Assembly (NCBI RefSeq): GCF_009795845.1
Contig: NZ_WTEX01000012.1
Coordinates: 48,999-82,597, forward strand
DNA: 33,599 bases
Reading direction: 5' to 3'
Origin: Gilliamella sp. Lep-s35
GTDB lineage: Bacteria > Pseudomonadota > Gammaproteobacteria > Enterobacterales > Orbaceae
Under the pieces are notes generated by a model. That model had not been told where the DNA came from, did not search any database, and saw nothing but the letters and a program-made list of their open reading frames with translations. Made by a program: the position numbers and the translations under genes. This document shows, in pieces, positions 26,017-33,546 of the stretch (the first letter of the stretch is position 1; the number at the start of each line of letters is the position of its first letter).

Positions 26017-26679
26017 ATGAAACTTTTTAAAGTGATCTCTTTAGTAGTGTTAGGGCTTTTTTTAGTTAATTGTGATAATTCAAAACAAAAAGCCGATGAT
26101 ATCAAGCAACAAGCTGAGCAAACAAGTTCGGAAATGAGTGACAAGGCCAATCAAGTAGGGGCTCAAATTAGCGAACAAGCGAATCAATTAAGCTCTCAAA
26201 TTGGCGATAAAGCAAGTCAGTTGGGTTCGCAAATTGGAGATCAAGTTAAGCAAGCAAGTTCAGCTGTTAGTGATAAAGTAAAAGATTTGTATGAACAAAC
26301 CAAATCAGAAAAAGATGATATGCTTAATAAGGTTAAAGAAGGTAATTATAGTGTTGCCCAAAGTTTAATGATCAAGGCGATTAAAACAAAATTACCTGCA
26401 TCTATTGATCCGAGCATAACTTTAGTTGATGTATCAACAGATAGTAATGCAATTGATTATAAATATGTCGTGAATAATATTACTAAAGACGCATTACTAG
26501 CTGAAACCAATCAAAAAAATTTACAAAACAAATTGGTTGCGTTGTATTGTGGTGATGATGCTAGTATGAAGACGCTAAGATTAGTATTCCCCAAAGGTGC
26601 TAATCATAATTATTATATCAATAATGATAAAGTTCTTTCAGTGGATGTAAAATCAACTGATTGTGATGATAATGATTAA
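26017..26679 (+). CDS. Predicted lipoprotein with 11-residue coiled-coil repeats
   Basis: 220 residues. The N-terminus is a lipoprotein-type signal, with Cys19 in LVNC (Asn at -1 is unusual but tolerated; Asp at +2 of the mature protein is an inner-membrane retention signal in enteric bacteria). Residues 42-96 are five tandem 11-residue repeats of the form DKAxQLxxQIx, for example DKASQLGSQIG, rich in Gln/Ser and predicted to form an amphipathic helix or coiled coil. The C-terminal half (about 100-220) looks globular, with two Cys (LYCGDD and STDCDD). The family is unrecognised. GAAGGGG lies upstream of the ATG. Envelope spacer or stress role is only a guess. Confidence 0.75.
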   Translation: MKLFKVISLVVLGLFLVNCDNSKQKADDIKQQAEQTSSEMSDKANQVGAQISEQANQLSSQIGDKASQLGSQIGDQVKQASSAVSDKVKDLYEQTKSEKDDMLNKVKEGNYSVAQSLMIKAIKTKLPASIDPSITLVDVSTDSNAIDYKYVVNNITKDALLAETNQKNLQNKLVALYCGDDASMKTLRLVFPKGANHNYYINNDKVLSVDVKSTDCDDND

Positions 26680-26718
26680 ATATATTTTGATTAACTTGAA
26701 TAAAATAAATAGTTAATA

Positions 26719-27600
26719 GGGGCTGTTGATCTTTGCTGTACATAAATTGCTCAACAATACATTGGCAGCCACATTAACATAAATGCCAGTGATACCATAC
26801 TGGCATAATTCCTTTCTAACTTATCGTATCGAGTTGATATTGAACGATATTGCTTGATTCTAGCAAAGGCATTCTCGACTAAATGACGATAGCGATAAAG
26901 GCACCTATCCATACTGCTTTTATCTATATCCTTACCATAATTACGTTTAGCAATCACCGTTCGCCCGCCTTTTTGACGAACAAAGCACCGAAAAGGCTCG
27001 CTGTCATAACCTTTATCGGCTATCACTGTATTGACTTCATCGAGCTTTTCAACTAGGTTTTCTGCATAAGTGATATCATGTCGTTGTCCTTCAGAAAGCT
27101 CAAAACAAATAGGCAAACCACCACTATCAACCGCAAGATGAATTTTAGTTGAATGACCACCACAGCTCTGACCTATTTGCTCACAATGCTCCGTTGCAGC
27201 GCCTGTACTATGTTGATGAGCCCTGATAATCGAGCCATCTAGGAACCCCCATTCAAAATCCGCTAGTTGTGATAACTGTTTGAAAATATCAACTAATATT
27301 CCTTTTTTAGACCACAAATTAAATCGTCTATAGACGGTGCTCCATTCACCAAACTCTTTTGGCAAATCTCGCCAAGGAATACCGGTTCTCATTCGGAAAA
27401 GGCTCCCTTCAAACGTCATCCGATGCTCGGATTTATTATTAACTCGACCGGTATTTTTCATTATTTGTAGTAGCTTTTCCCACCGTTTATCTGTTAGCAT
27501 TGTTCTTGGCATGATGAATCGAGTTATGGTTGTTTTTTGCAGAATTATTATAACTCATATCATGCCGTATAAAAAATAATCACCAAAGATCAACACGCCC
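26719..27600 (-). mobile_element. Complete IS5-family (IS427-like) insertion sequence, 882 bp
   Basis: The ends are imperfect 20-base inverted repeats: GGGGCTGTTGATCTTTGCTG on the left, and GGGCGTGTTGATCTTTGGTG read from the right end, 17 of 20 identical. The element is flanked on both sides by TA (26717-26718 and 27601-27602), consistent with a two-base target duplication. It holds one transposase gene on the minus strand, filling nearly all of it, and looks intact and recent. The right end is eight bases from the start codon of the PAAR-like gene. Confidence 0.88.
26751..27512 (-). CDS. IS5-family transposase
   Basis: 253 residues in a single frame. DUF4096-type N-terminus: LTDKRWEKL, GSLFRMRTGIPWRDLP, EFGEWSTVYRRFNLWSKKG. 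DDE catalytic residues: Asp92 in FLDGSIIRAHQH, Asp166 in VIADKGYDS and Glu213 in HLVENAFARIKQYR; the His/Gly-rich GQSCGGHSTKIHLAVD between them is typical. No frameshift, unlike two-ORF IS427 relatives, so the enzyme should be functional. It faces away from the PAAR-like gene. Confidence 0.95.
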   Translation of the reverse strand: MPRTMLTDKRWEKLLQIMKNTGRVNNKSEHRMTFEGSLFRMRTGIPWRDLPKEFGEWSTVYRRFNLWSKKGILVDIFKQLSQLADFEWGFLDGSIIRAHQHSTGAATEHCEQIGQSCGGHSTKIHLAVDSGGLPICFELSEGQRHDITYAENLVEKLDEVNTVIADKGYDSEPFRCFVRQKGGRTVIAKRNYGKDIDKSSMDRCLYRYRHLVENAFARIKQYRSISTRYDKLERNYASMVSLAFMLMWLPMYC

Positions 27601-27608
27601 TAACAATT

Positions 27609-27968
27609 ATGGGAAAAAATAACGAATTTGTAATAGACGGTGCCACCATAAAATGTACGATGGGCGACAAATCAGCCTCATTAAAAGTCACCTCCAATTT
27701 TAGCGTGTACATAAAAAATAAACGCGTTGCAACCGCATTAGACTGCACCAACGTTAATATGATGCCGCCACTGGTTACCTTTGGCACTTGCAAACCCTAC
27801 AAAGCCGTACCCCCTCCGGGTTGTTTATGCACCTTTATCCCGACCGGACCGTGGAGGGGCACCTACGCCAAAAAAACCATTGGCGGTAAAAAAGTATTAA
27901 TTGGCAGCTCTTACCTTATCTGCCCCAGAGCAGCCGGAAAAATAAGTATAACCAAAACCGGACAATAA
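27609..27968 (+). CDS. DUF4280 PAAR-like protein
   Basis: 119 residues. The family pattern is clear: FVIDGATIKCTMGDKSASLKV at the start (split here as two blocks around MGDK), CTNVNMMPPLVTFGTC, a PPPGCLCTFIPTGPW block, and a C-terminal LIGSSYLICPRAAGKISI. DUF4280 proteins resemble PAAR spike tips that cap VgrG or similar contractile-injection spikes and recruit effectors. It is followed four bases later by a nuclease toxin, so it is the likely delivery adaptor for it. The IS element ends eight bases upstream, and no SD is seen before the ATG, so current expression is uncertain. Confidence 0.88.
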   Translation: MGKNNEFVIDGATIKCTMGDKSASLKVTSNFSVYIKNKRVATALDCTNVNMMPPLVTFGTCKPYKAVPPPGCLCTFIPTGPWRGTYAKKTIGGKKVLIGSSYLICPRAAGKISITKTGQ

Positions 27969-27972
27969 ACAG

Positions 27973-29007
27973 ATGGCACAAAATAAATCAGGCAACTGGA
28001 AAGAGCCGTTAAAATGTCCGGTTTGCGATAAAAGCATAAAAAAAGACGACCCTAACCACCAAAGAGGCAGAATACAAGACGGTGCCCCTGTAGGTGATGG
28101 ACCGACAATTGGCGTTAATATAGTCAATCTTCACTATAATAAAACCTTTAGAAATCACCCTTTTTATTTAAAATCTGAAAAAACAAGTAGTCATGATAAA
28201 AATGACCGTAACGGCGTAGAAGCGCATCACTTGGTTACGTCAGCCTCTATGGCACAAAAACTAAAATATCAACATTTAGCCCTTTTTTTAGGATATAATA
28301 TTAACCATTCCAAAAATGGTGTATTGCTGCCTACCACGATGAAAGTTGCTTGCCACTTTGGCGTACCGCTGCATAGGGGCGGACATGGGGTTACGTTTAT
28401 AAAAAAAGAAGAAAATAGGGATATAAATACCCTGCAAGGCATGACAGAAAAATTAGATGAGTGGAGCAAGGAATTTAACCAAAAGGAGGAGATTGTTTTT
28501 TCTTCCTACGATATTGCTAATGAGTTAACCCAACGGACGTATCAAGTGCATGTAAATAAATTAGTGGCTGATATTTGTAAACAATACTTAAAAATAAAGA
28601 AATTTTGTGAATATACGGTAGAAGAAATGGAAAATTTAGCCGAAAATTTCATTAATGCTTTGGATAATTTAAGTCAATCTCTTTTTCGTGAGCTTATTTC
28701 GTTTAACTGGACGCTCACTTCCGACGGTTTTGACTATAAACCCGGCGGCATCGGTTGCTGCGGGCAAAAGAATCTGCCCGATAAAAGAGCTTTTTTTAAA
28801 CAAGCCGACTCTAGCTTAAAATCGATGAATGTTCGCGAGCTGATGTCTGCTATATATTCCAACAGCCAGAAGGCAGACGACATCAAAGCCAAATTACAAA
28901 ATAAAAAATGCATTGCAGGAAGCATGCAACATGCTGCTGTTATAACGAACAACCACAAAAACTATTTTATAGAAAGAAAAAACTTACAACCCTTTAAATT
29001 TAAATAA
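27973..29007 (+). CDS. AHH-type nuclease effector 1
   Basis: 344 residues. An N-terminal CPVCDK (Cys15, Cys18) may be half of a zinc site. The nuclease core is NDRNGVEAHHLVT with Ala84-His85-His86, then LGYNINHSKNGVLLP and VPLHRGGHGVTF with His134 and His138, the signature of the AHH family of HNH/endonuclease-VII-fold toxins. The C-terminal 200 residues are helical, then hold FNWTLTSDGFDYKPGGIGCCG (split by one position after DGF), a block shared only with the second toxin here. There is no secretion signal and no fused PAAR; delivery by the adjacent DUF4280 protein is inferred. DNA or RNA as target cannot be told. Confidence 0.82.
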   Translation: MAQNKSGNWKEPLKCPVCDKSIKKDDPNHQRGRIQDGAPVGDGPTIGVNIVNLHYNKTFRNHPFYLKSEKTSSHDKNDRNGVEAHHLVTSASMAQKLKYQHLALFLGYNINHSKNGVLLPTTMKVACHFGVPLHRGGHGVTFIKKEENRDINTLQGMTEKLDEWSKEFNQKEEIVFSSYDIANELTQRTYQVHVNKLVADICKQYLKIKKFCEYTVEEMENLAENFINALDNLSQSLFRELISFNWTLTSDGFDYKPGGIGCCGQKNLPDKRAFFKQADSSLKSMNVRELMSAIYSNSQKADDIKAKLQNKKCIAGSMQHAAVITNNHKNYFIERKNLQPFKFK

Positions 29008-29010
29008 AAC

Positions 29011-29562
29011 ATGGAAAATTATTACTACATTGAAACAAAAATGGATCAGACATATCCCCTTATTAAAGAAGTAGGATATGAACCGGAAGACGACGACAGA
29101 AACGCTACATTAGTCTATTTAGAATTTAATGACCCGATCCCGCGAAATCCGGTAATGGCAGATTTTTTATCCGGTCCGGAAATTTATATAACCGATAAGA
29201 TCGTTGAGGTTATAAAAAATTTTAGTATTAAAGGGGTTAAATTTATTGACACGGAACTTACCACCCCTAAAGGTGAGTTGATTGAAGATTATTTTTGCAT
29301 GTTGGTTGATAATGATATTGAAGTTTTAGATAAAGAAAAATCGGAATTTACCTATAAATATCTAGTTTATAGTGTCTCAAAATTTATTTTAGATAGAGAA
29401 GTATTAAATAAAATCCCATTAGAAGAACGATTAATATTTTTACCAGAAGAATCCCCTTCAAAAATATTATTCCATGAAACCGTCGCTAAAGCCATAATGG
29501 ACGAAAACCCTACTGGTATGGAATTTATTAATATAGAAACAGGGGGTAAGCCGTTGGGGTAA
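29011..29562 (+). CDS. Imm11-family immunity protein, copy 1
   Basis: 183 residues of the Imm11 (DUF1629) type, a cytosolic protein that binds a cognate toxin. The family pattern is NPVMADFLSGP, then ITDKIVEVIKNF, GVKFIDTEL, EDYFCMLVDN, the LDKEKSEF box, IPLEERLIFLPEE, and the closing LFHETVAKAIMDENPTGMEF. It begins three bases after toxin 1, so it is the first candidate for its immunity. No SD is seen before the ATG. It is nearly a duplicate of the next gene: several DNA runs of over 20 bases are identical or differ at one position. Confidence 0.87.
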   Translation: MENYYYIETKMDQTYPLIKEVGYEPEDDDRNATLVYLEFNDPIPRNPVMADFLSGPEIYITDKIVEVIKNFSIKGVKFIDTELTTPKGELIEDYFCMLVDNDIEVLDKEKSEFTYKYLVYSVSKFILDREVLNKIPLEERLIFLPEESPSKILFHETVAKAIMDENPTGMEFINIETGGKPLG

Positions 29563-29565
29563 AAC

Positions 29566-30114
29566 ATGGAAAATTACTATTTTATACGAAGAAAATCAGA
29601 TCAAACGTATCCTTTACTATGTATTACAGAGCGAGATGATCCAAAGAATCCAACTTTAATAAATTTAGAGTTTAATGGCACTATTCCCCGAAATCCGGTA
29701 ATGGCTGATTTTTTATCGGGTCCAGGAGTTTTTATAACCGATAAGATCGTTGAGGTGATTAAAACTTTTACACCTAAAGGGGTGAGATTTATTGACACGG
29801 AACTCACCACCCCTAAAGGTGATCTGATTGAAGATTATTTTTGTATGTTGGTTGATAATGATATAGCAATCTTAGATAAACAAAAATCTGAATTTACCTA
29901 TAAATATTTAATTTATAATATATCAAAACTCGTTTTAGATAGAAAAATATTAAGCGAGATTCCGTTGGAAGAAAGATTGATTTTTATACCAGAGGAATCT
30001 CCAGAAAAAAAACTATTCCATGAAACCGTCGCTAAAGCCATAATGGACGTAAACCCTACCGGTATGGAGTTTATTAATATAGAAACAGGTGGAGTAACAC
30101 ATTTTATTAATTAA
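29566..30114 (+). CDS. Imm11-family immunity protein, copy 2 (tandem duplicate)
   Basis: 182 residues, same domain as the preceding gene: NPVMADFLSGP, ITDKIVEVIKTF, GVRFIDTELTTPKG, EDYFCMLVDNDI, LDKQKSEF, IPLEERLIFIPEE and HETVAKAIMDVNPTGMEF. The N-terminal 35 residues and the C-terminal tail differ most between the two copies. Only three bases separate the genes. A GGGG six bases before the ATG may act as an SD. Either copy may have drifted to recognise a variant toxin. Confidence 0.87.
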   Translation: MENYYFIRRKSDQTYPLLCITERDDPKNPTLINLEFNGTIPRNPVMADFLSGPGVFITDKIVEVIKTFTPKGVRFIDTELTTPKGDLIEDYFCMLVDNDIAILDKQKSEFTYKYLIYNISKLVLDRKILSEIPLEERLIFIPEESPEKKLFHETVAKAIMDVNPTGMEFINIETGGVTHFIN

Positions 30115-30135
30115 AAACCGCCTAATTGCTTATAA

Positions 30136-31161
30136 ATGTACAAAAGCACTACAAAAAAAGACTCAATAAAATGCCCCAAATCAGGATGCAAGGGGCATTC
30201 GGGAGATGAAAAGCATAAATGCGAAGCAATACCCAGAGGCGATTACTCTGGAAACGGATTAAAATTAGGGCAACATATCCTTAAAAGCTCTAATGGAAGC
30301 AACAAACATTATGGCGGTAGTTTTAGTAATCATCCCTTTTACTATCCAAATCCGCAAAACAAAATGAAACAAAATGACCGTAACGGCATAGAAGCACATC
30401 ATCTGATTACAACCGATTCAGTTACTCAAGATGAAAGATACGAAAAATTAATCTACATATTAGGTTATAACATAAACCACCGTAATAATGGCGTATTATT
30501 ACCCACCATAATGGAAGTTGCCTGTACCTTTGCCGTTCCCTTGCATAAAGGTGGGCATTCAGCTACATTTATTCTTGAAAGGAAAATAATGCAAGATTCT
30601 ACAAATATTGATACTTGGTCGTTTCAATCCAATACACAAGAAAAAATAAAACCTATTCTACCTAGTTATAATGCACAAGACGAGTTGGCAATATTGAACT
30701 ATAAAAATCATGTAAAACGTATAGTTAAAAAGATTTGCGAAAAAGTTCTGTTCTACGATATTTGTGATAAAAATAAGCAGCAAGAATTAGCTAAGAATTT
30801 TATAATTGGTATGGATAAACTGAGTCAAGTCATATTTAAAAAAATCAGTACCTTTAAATGGACAATAACCGCCGACGGCTTTTCGTATTCACCAGGAAAT
30901 ATTGGTTGCTGCGGTTGTGATGATCAAGAGACAAAACGAAAGCTGCTGAAAGAAAAATTAAAAGGTACTCAAAGATTAGCCGCCAGCAATCCCAAAAAAT
31001 TTTGGGGTGTGCTTTATTCTTCAGAAAAAGTGTGTAATAATTTAAAAAGTGCTGATTTTACTTGCACAGCCGGAGCCGTAACCCCAAACCATCATCGGAA
31101 TAATAATACCGGCTATTATCAGGAAAGAATAAATATAGAAAAATTTCAAGGATTTAAATAA
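30136..31161 (+). CDS. AHH-type nuclease effector 2 (paralogue of effector 1)
   Basis: 341 residues. The N-terminus has more Cys/His (CPKSGCKGH and HKCE), which could form a zinc site. The nuclease core is NDRNGIEAHHLIT (Ala87-His88-His89), LGYNINHRNNGVLLP and VPLHKGGHSATF (His137, His141). The C-terminal part repeats the helical region DKLSQVIFKKISTFKW and the block TITADGFSYSPGNIGCCG, as in effector 1. Conservation with effector 1 is high in the core and in that block but low in the N-terminus and between them. No PAAR-like gene precedes it directly. Its TAA overlaps the next ATG by one base. Confidence 0.82.
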   Translation: MYKSTTKKDSIKCPKSGCKGHSGDEKHKCEAIPRGDYSGNGLKLGQHILKSSNGSNKHYGGSFSNHPFYYPNPQNKMKQNDRNGIEAHHLITTDSVTQDERYEKLIYILGYNINHRNNGVLLPTIMEVACTFAVPLHKGGHSATFILERKIMQDSTNIDTWSFQSNTQEKIKPILPSYNAQDELAILNYKNHVKRIVKKICEKVLFYDICDKNKQQELAKNFIIGMDKLSQVIFKKISTFKWTITADGFSYSPGNIGCCGCDDQETKRKLLKEKLKGTQRLAASNPKKFWGVLYSSEKVCNNLKSADFTCTAGAVTPNHHRNNNTGYYQERINIEKFQGFK

Positions 31162-31715
31162 TGGAAAACACAAACAACATGAGTGATTTTGAATACTATT
31201 TTATGGAAAGAAAAGAAGACCAAGCTTATCCATTTGTTGCAATTTTAGAACATAATAACGATTTGGTTGAAGCCCAGCTAGACGATCCTTTACCTCGCCA
31301 CCCCGTATTAGCAAATTATTTAAAAGGTTCTAAAGATTTTGTTACAAAAAATATAGCAGAGGTAATGATGTCTATGAATATGGAAGGCGTACGGATTGTG
31401 CCGGTAGAGTTATCCGACCGAAAAGGCGGGTATATCGAAGATTATTACTGTATTTATGTTGATGATAATACCTATGAAGCCCTGGATAAAACTAAATCGG
31501 ATTATGAATATGATGAAGAGTGTAAGTTTTATTTCATCGATAAAGTCGTCCTGGACACAGAAGCGCTAAAAAAGATCCCGTTAAGCAAACGCTTAGGCTG
31601 GCGATTATTCGAAGAACCTGGAACGTATTTATACCATAAAACAGTAGTAGACGAAATTAAAAAACTAGAACCCACAGGCATAGTATTTATTAATGTAGAA
31701 GATTATGAATTTTAG
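31161..31715 (+). CDS. Imm11-family immunity protein, copy 3
   Basis: 184 residues if the ATG overlapping the toxin 2 stop is used (AAGGA nine bases upstream), or 178 from the ATG at 31179. Imm11 pattern: HPVLANYLKGSKDFVTKNIAEVM (split after KGSKD), GVRIVPVEL, GYIEDYYCIYVDDN, LDKTKSDYEYDEE, IPLSKRLGWRLFEE, and LYHKTVVDEIKKLEPTGIVF. Being coupled to toxin 2, it is its most likely cognate immunity protein. It differs clearly from copies 1 and 2, matching the divergence of the toxins. Confidence 0.86.
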   Translation: MENTNNMSDFEYYFMERKEDQAYPFVAILEHNNDLVEAQLDDPLPRHPVLANYLKGSKDFVTKNIAEVMMSMNMEGVRIVPVELSDRKGGYIEDYYCIYVDDNTYEALDKTKSDYEYDEECKFYFIDKVVLDTEALKKIPLSKRLGWRLFEEPGTYLYHKTVVDEIKKLEPTGIVFINVEDYEF

Positions 31716-31735
31716 ACGATGAGAACACAAACAAC

Positions 31736-32314
31736 ATGAATGAATTTGAATATTATGTATTAGAACGAGATTCTAGTAACACTTATCCTCTAATTATGTG
31801 TGATGAAGATTCTGAACATACGGAAGAATATCTATATGATTATGAAGATGAAAAAATACCAGAACCAGAGGTAATGGAATTTACTTTTAGTGAGCCTTAT
31901 TTTAGCAAACCAGTAATTGGTGATTATTTTTCTCAACCTGATTCGGTTATTTCAGAAAAAATAAAAGAAGTATTAGCTCCAATGAATATATTGGGTATAC
32001 AATTAATACCGGCAACAGTTACTAGTAACAAAGGAGATATTTATGAAGATTATTACTATGTCCATATTTATAATAATATAGAAGCAATGGATAAAGAAAA
32101 TTCTAAATATGATAAAGGAGAAAGATCTTATTTCATTGATAAATTTAAACTTGATGAAAATCATCTAAAGGACATTCCATTAAAGGAAAGGTTAATTTTT
32201 AAATTAGCTGAGGATTTAACTATGATGCTATATCATAAATCAGTAGTTGACGCCATAATGGCTGTAAACCCTACTGGATTAAAATTTACTAAAGTTGAAA
32301 ATTGGCATATTTAA
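31736..32314 (+). CDS. Imm11-family immunity protein, copy 4
   Basis: 192 residues. It shares NEFEYYVLERD with the start of copy 3, then has an inserted acidic stretch (EDSEHTEEYLYDYEDEKIPEPE), listed here only by its first and last parts: EDSEHTEEY and EDEKIPEPE. The Imm11 blocks follow: KPVIGDYFSQPDSVIS, GIQLIPATV, EDYYYVHIYNN, MDKENSKYDKGE, IPLKERLIFKLAED and HKSVVDAIMAVNPTGLKF. The 20 bases before the ATG repeat those spanning the start of copy 3 with one base missing, evidence of duplication. Confidence 0.85.
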   Translation: MNEFEYYVLERDSSNTYPLIMCDEDSEHTEEYLYDYEDEKIPEPEVMEFTFSEPYFSKPVIGDYFSQPDSVISEKIKEVLAPMNILGIQLIPATVTSNKGDIYEDYYYVHIYNNIEAMDKENSKYDKGERSYFIDKFKLDENHLKDIPLKERLIFKLAEDLTMMLYHKSVVDAIMAVNPTGLKFTKVENWHI

Positions 32315-32339
32315 AATGCTAGTATTTAAACCGTAAGCC

Positions 32340-32894
32340 ATGACAATATACGAACTCAGTATAGACGGCGATAATGCTACAAGTTTAGACTTTCCCATAC
32401 AAGATGAGCAGGAACAATTCCTGCTCCTTGCCGAAGAAAAAATCACCAATAACCTATCGGTAAAAGCACAGTGGCAAGAATTTTTAGTATTAAAAAAAGA
32501 GCCTAAAATAGATATGGATTTTAATGATATAAATGATATGGGTGTTTATATCATTAGCCCACGCGCCTATGAGCTACTCTACCCTTTATTCGATGATTCG
32601 GTCGAAGTATTACCTTTAAAAAGTGATGACGGTACTTATTTTCTGCTCAACATCATTCAAACAACCGATTGTCTGGATAAAGAAAACTCAGTATATACAG
32701 CCTTGCCCGGCGGGCAAATTTTGGAATATGAAAATCTTAGCATAGATCCGCAAAAAATCACTTGCCCTTTGTTCCGTATACCAGAGTTGCCTTATACGGT
32801 ACTCATAACCGACCAAATACAGGACATATTTTATTTGCATCAATTAAAAGGACTGCATTTTACCGAGAATGAATTTGTAACCAGCGATTTTTAA
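32340..32894 (+). CDS. Imm11-like (DUF1629) protein, divergent copy 5
   Basis: 184 residues with a different look from the other four but with the same order of features: DFNDINDMGVYIISPRAYELL, broken here after DMGV, then a VEVLPLKSDDGTYFLLNI strand region, TDCLDKENSVYT (the LDKxxS box), LFRIPELPYTVLITDQI, and the closing LHQLKGLHFTENEF. The FRIP...LITD...LKGLxF ending is the commoner form of Imm11 in bacteria, so it may come from another source than copies 1-4. No SD is evident. Confidence 0.72.
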   Translation: MTIYELSIDGDNATSLDFPIQDEQEQFLLLAEEKITNNLSVKAQWQEFLVLKKEPKIDMDFNDINDMGVYIISPRAYELLYPLFDDSVEVLPLKSDDGTYFLLNIIQTTDCLDKENSVYTALPGGQILEYENLSIDPQKITCPLFRIPELPYTVLITDQIQDIFYLHQLKGLHFTENEFVTSDF

Positions 32895-32904
32895 TTTATA
32901 AAAA

Positions 32905-33528
32905 ATGAGCCAAGAATCCCCACTATTTAATGCATTAGCGCTTACTATAAAACAAGTTACTCCTACACTGGAAAAAGACGAGAAAATCTATGCGCATCAA
33001 ATTGTTGCCGTGTCTGATGCAGGCAGGCGGTTTACCCTTAAAGAGCGTCGGGGCTTACCCATGCAGAAATACGTAGGGCAAAAATTACAGTGCATTATTG
33101 AAATACTCGATGCCCAATTCTTTTTTCCGGCCAATAAAAAAGAGATAGATGCCTTACCTGCAACCACCTTGAAAGGTATCTACCAATGGAAAGAAACAGG
33201 TTATAAATTTATTCCCGAACTTATAAGAATGGTTGAGGGGGCGTTGGATGACGAAGATCACGACTATGATGAGGACGAATATGAAGAAAAAGCACCGGAA
33301 TACTTTGCGAACTGGGGCGAATTTGGTTTAGGGCTGGATATATACCAAACAAAACCGATGATAAAAATGGGGAATGGTGTTTGTCTGCTAAACGAATACT
33401 GCCAAGAAGAGCTAATAGACGAATGGGAATATGGACAAGAATTATATTTTATGCCCAAAACCTTGTTACTTCGTGGTATTCATACCGGAAAACTTAAATA
33501 CAACCCAATTGCATTAGCTCAAACTTAA
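32905..33528 (+). CDS. Unrecognised 207-residue acidic protein at the end of the effector cassette
   Basis: No family was recognised. The first 75 residues are strand-rich with VAVSDAGRRFTLKERRGLP, broken here after GRRF, and GQKLQCIIEILDAQFFF, suggesting a small beta barrel. Residues 113-130 are a highly acidic linker (DDEDHDYDEDEYEEKAPE), followed by a WGEFGLGLDIYQTKP segment and CLLNEYCQEELIDEWEY. It is cytosolic, without a signal or membrane segment. Ten bases after the Imm11-like gene, no SD. From its place it may be another immunity protein or an effector chaperone (inference). Confidence 0.6.
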   Translation: MSQESPLFNALALTIKQVTPTLEKDEKIYAHQIVAVSDAGRRFTLKERRGLPMQKYVGQKLQCIIEILDAQFFFPANKKEIDALPATTLKGIYQWKETGYKFIPELIRMVEGALDDEDHDYDEDEYEEKAPEYFANWGEFGLGLDIYQTKPMIKMGNGVCLLNEYCQEELIDEWEYGQELYFMPKTLLLRGIHTGKLKYNPIALAQT

Positions 33529-33546
33529 TCTGACAGACACATATTA

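Noticed and set aside
26751-33528. A complete type VI secretion locus
   Set aside because: Only a PAAR-like protein, toxins and immunity proteins are present; no VgrG, Hcp, sheath, baseplate or ATPase gene was found.
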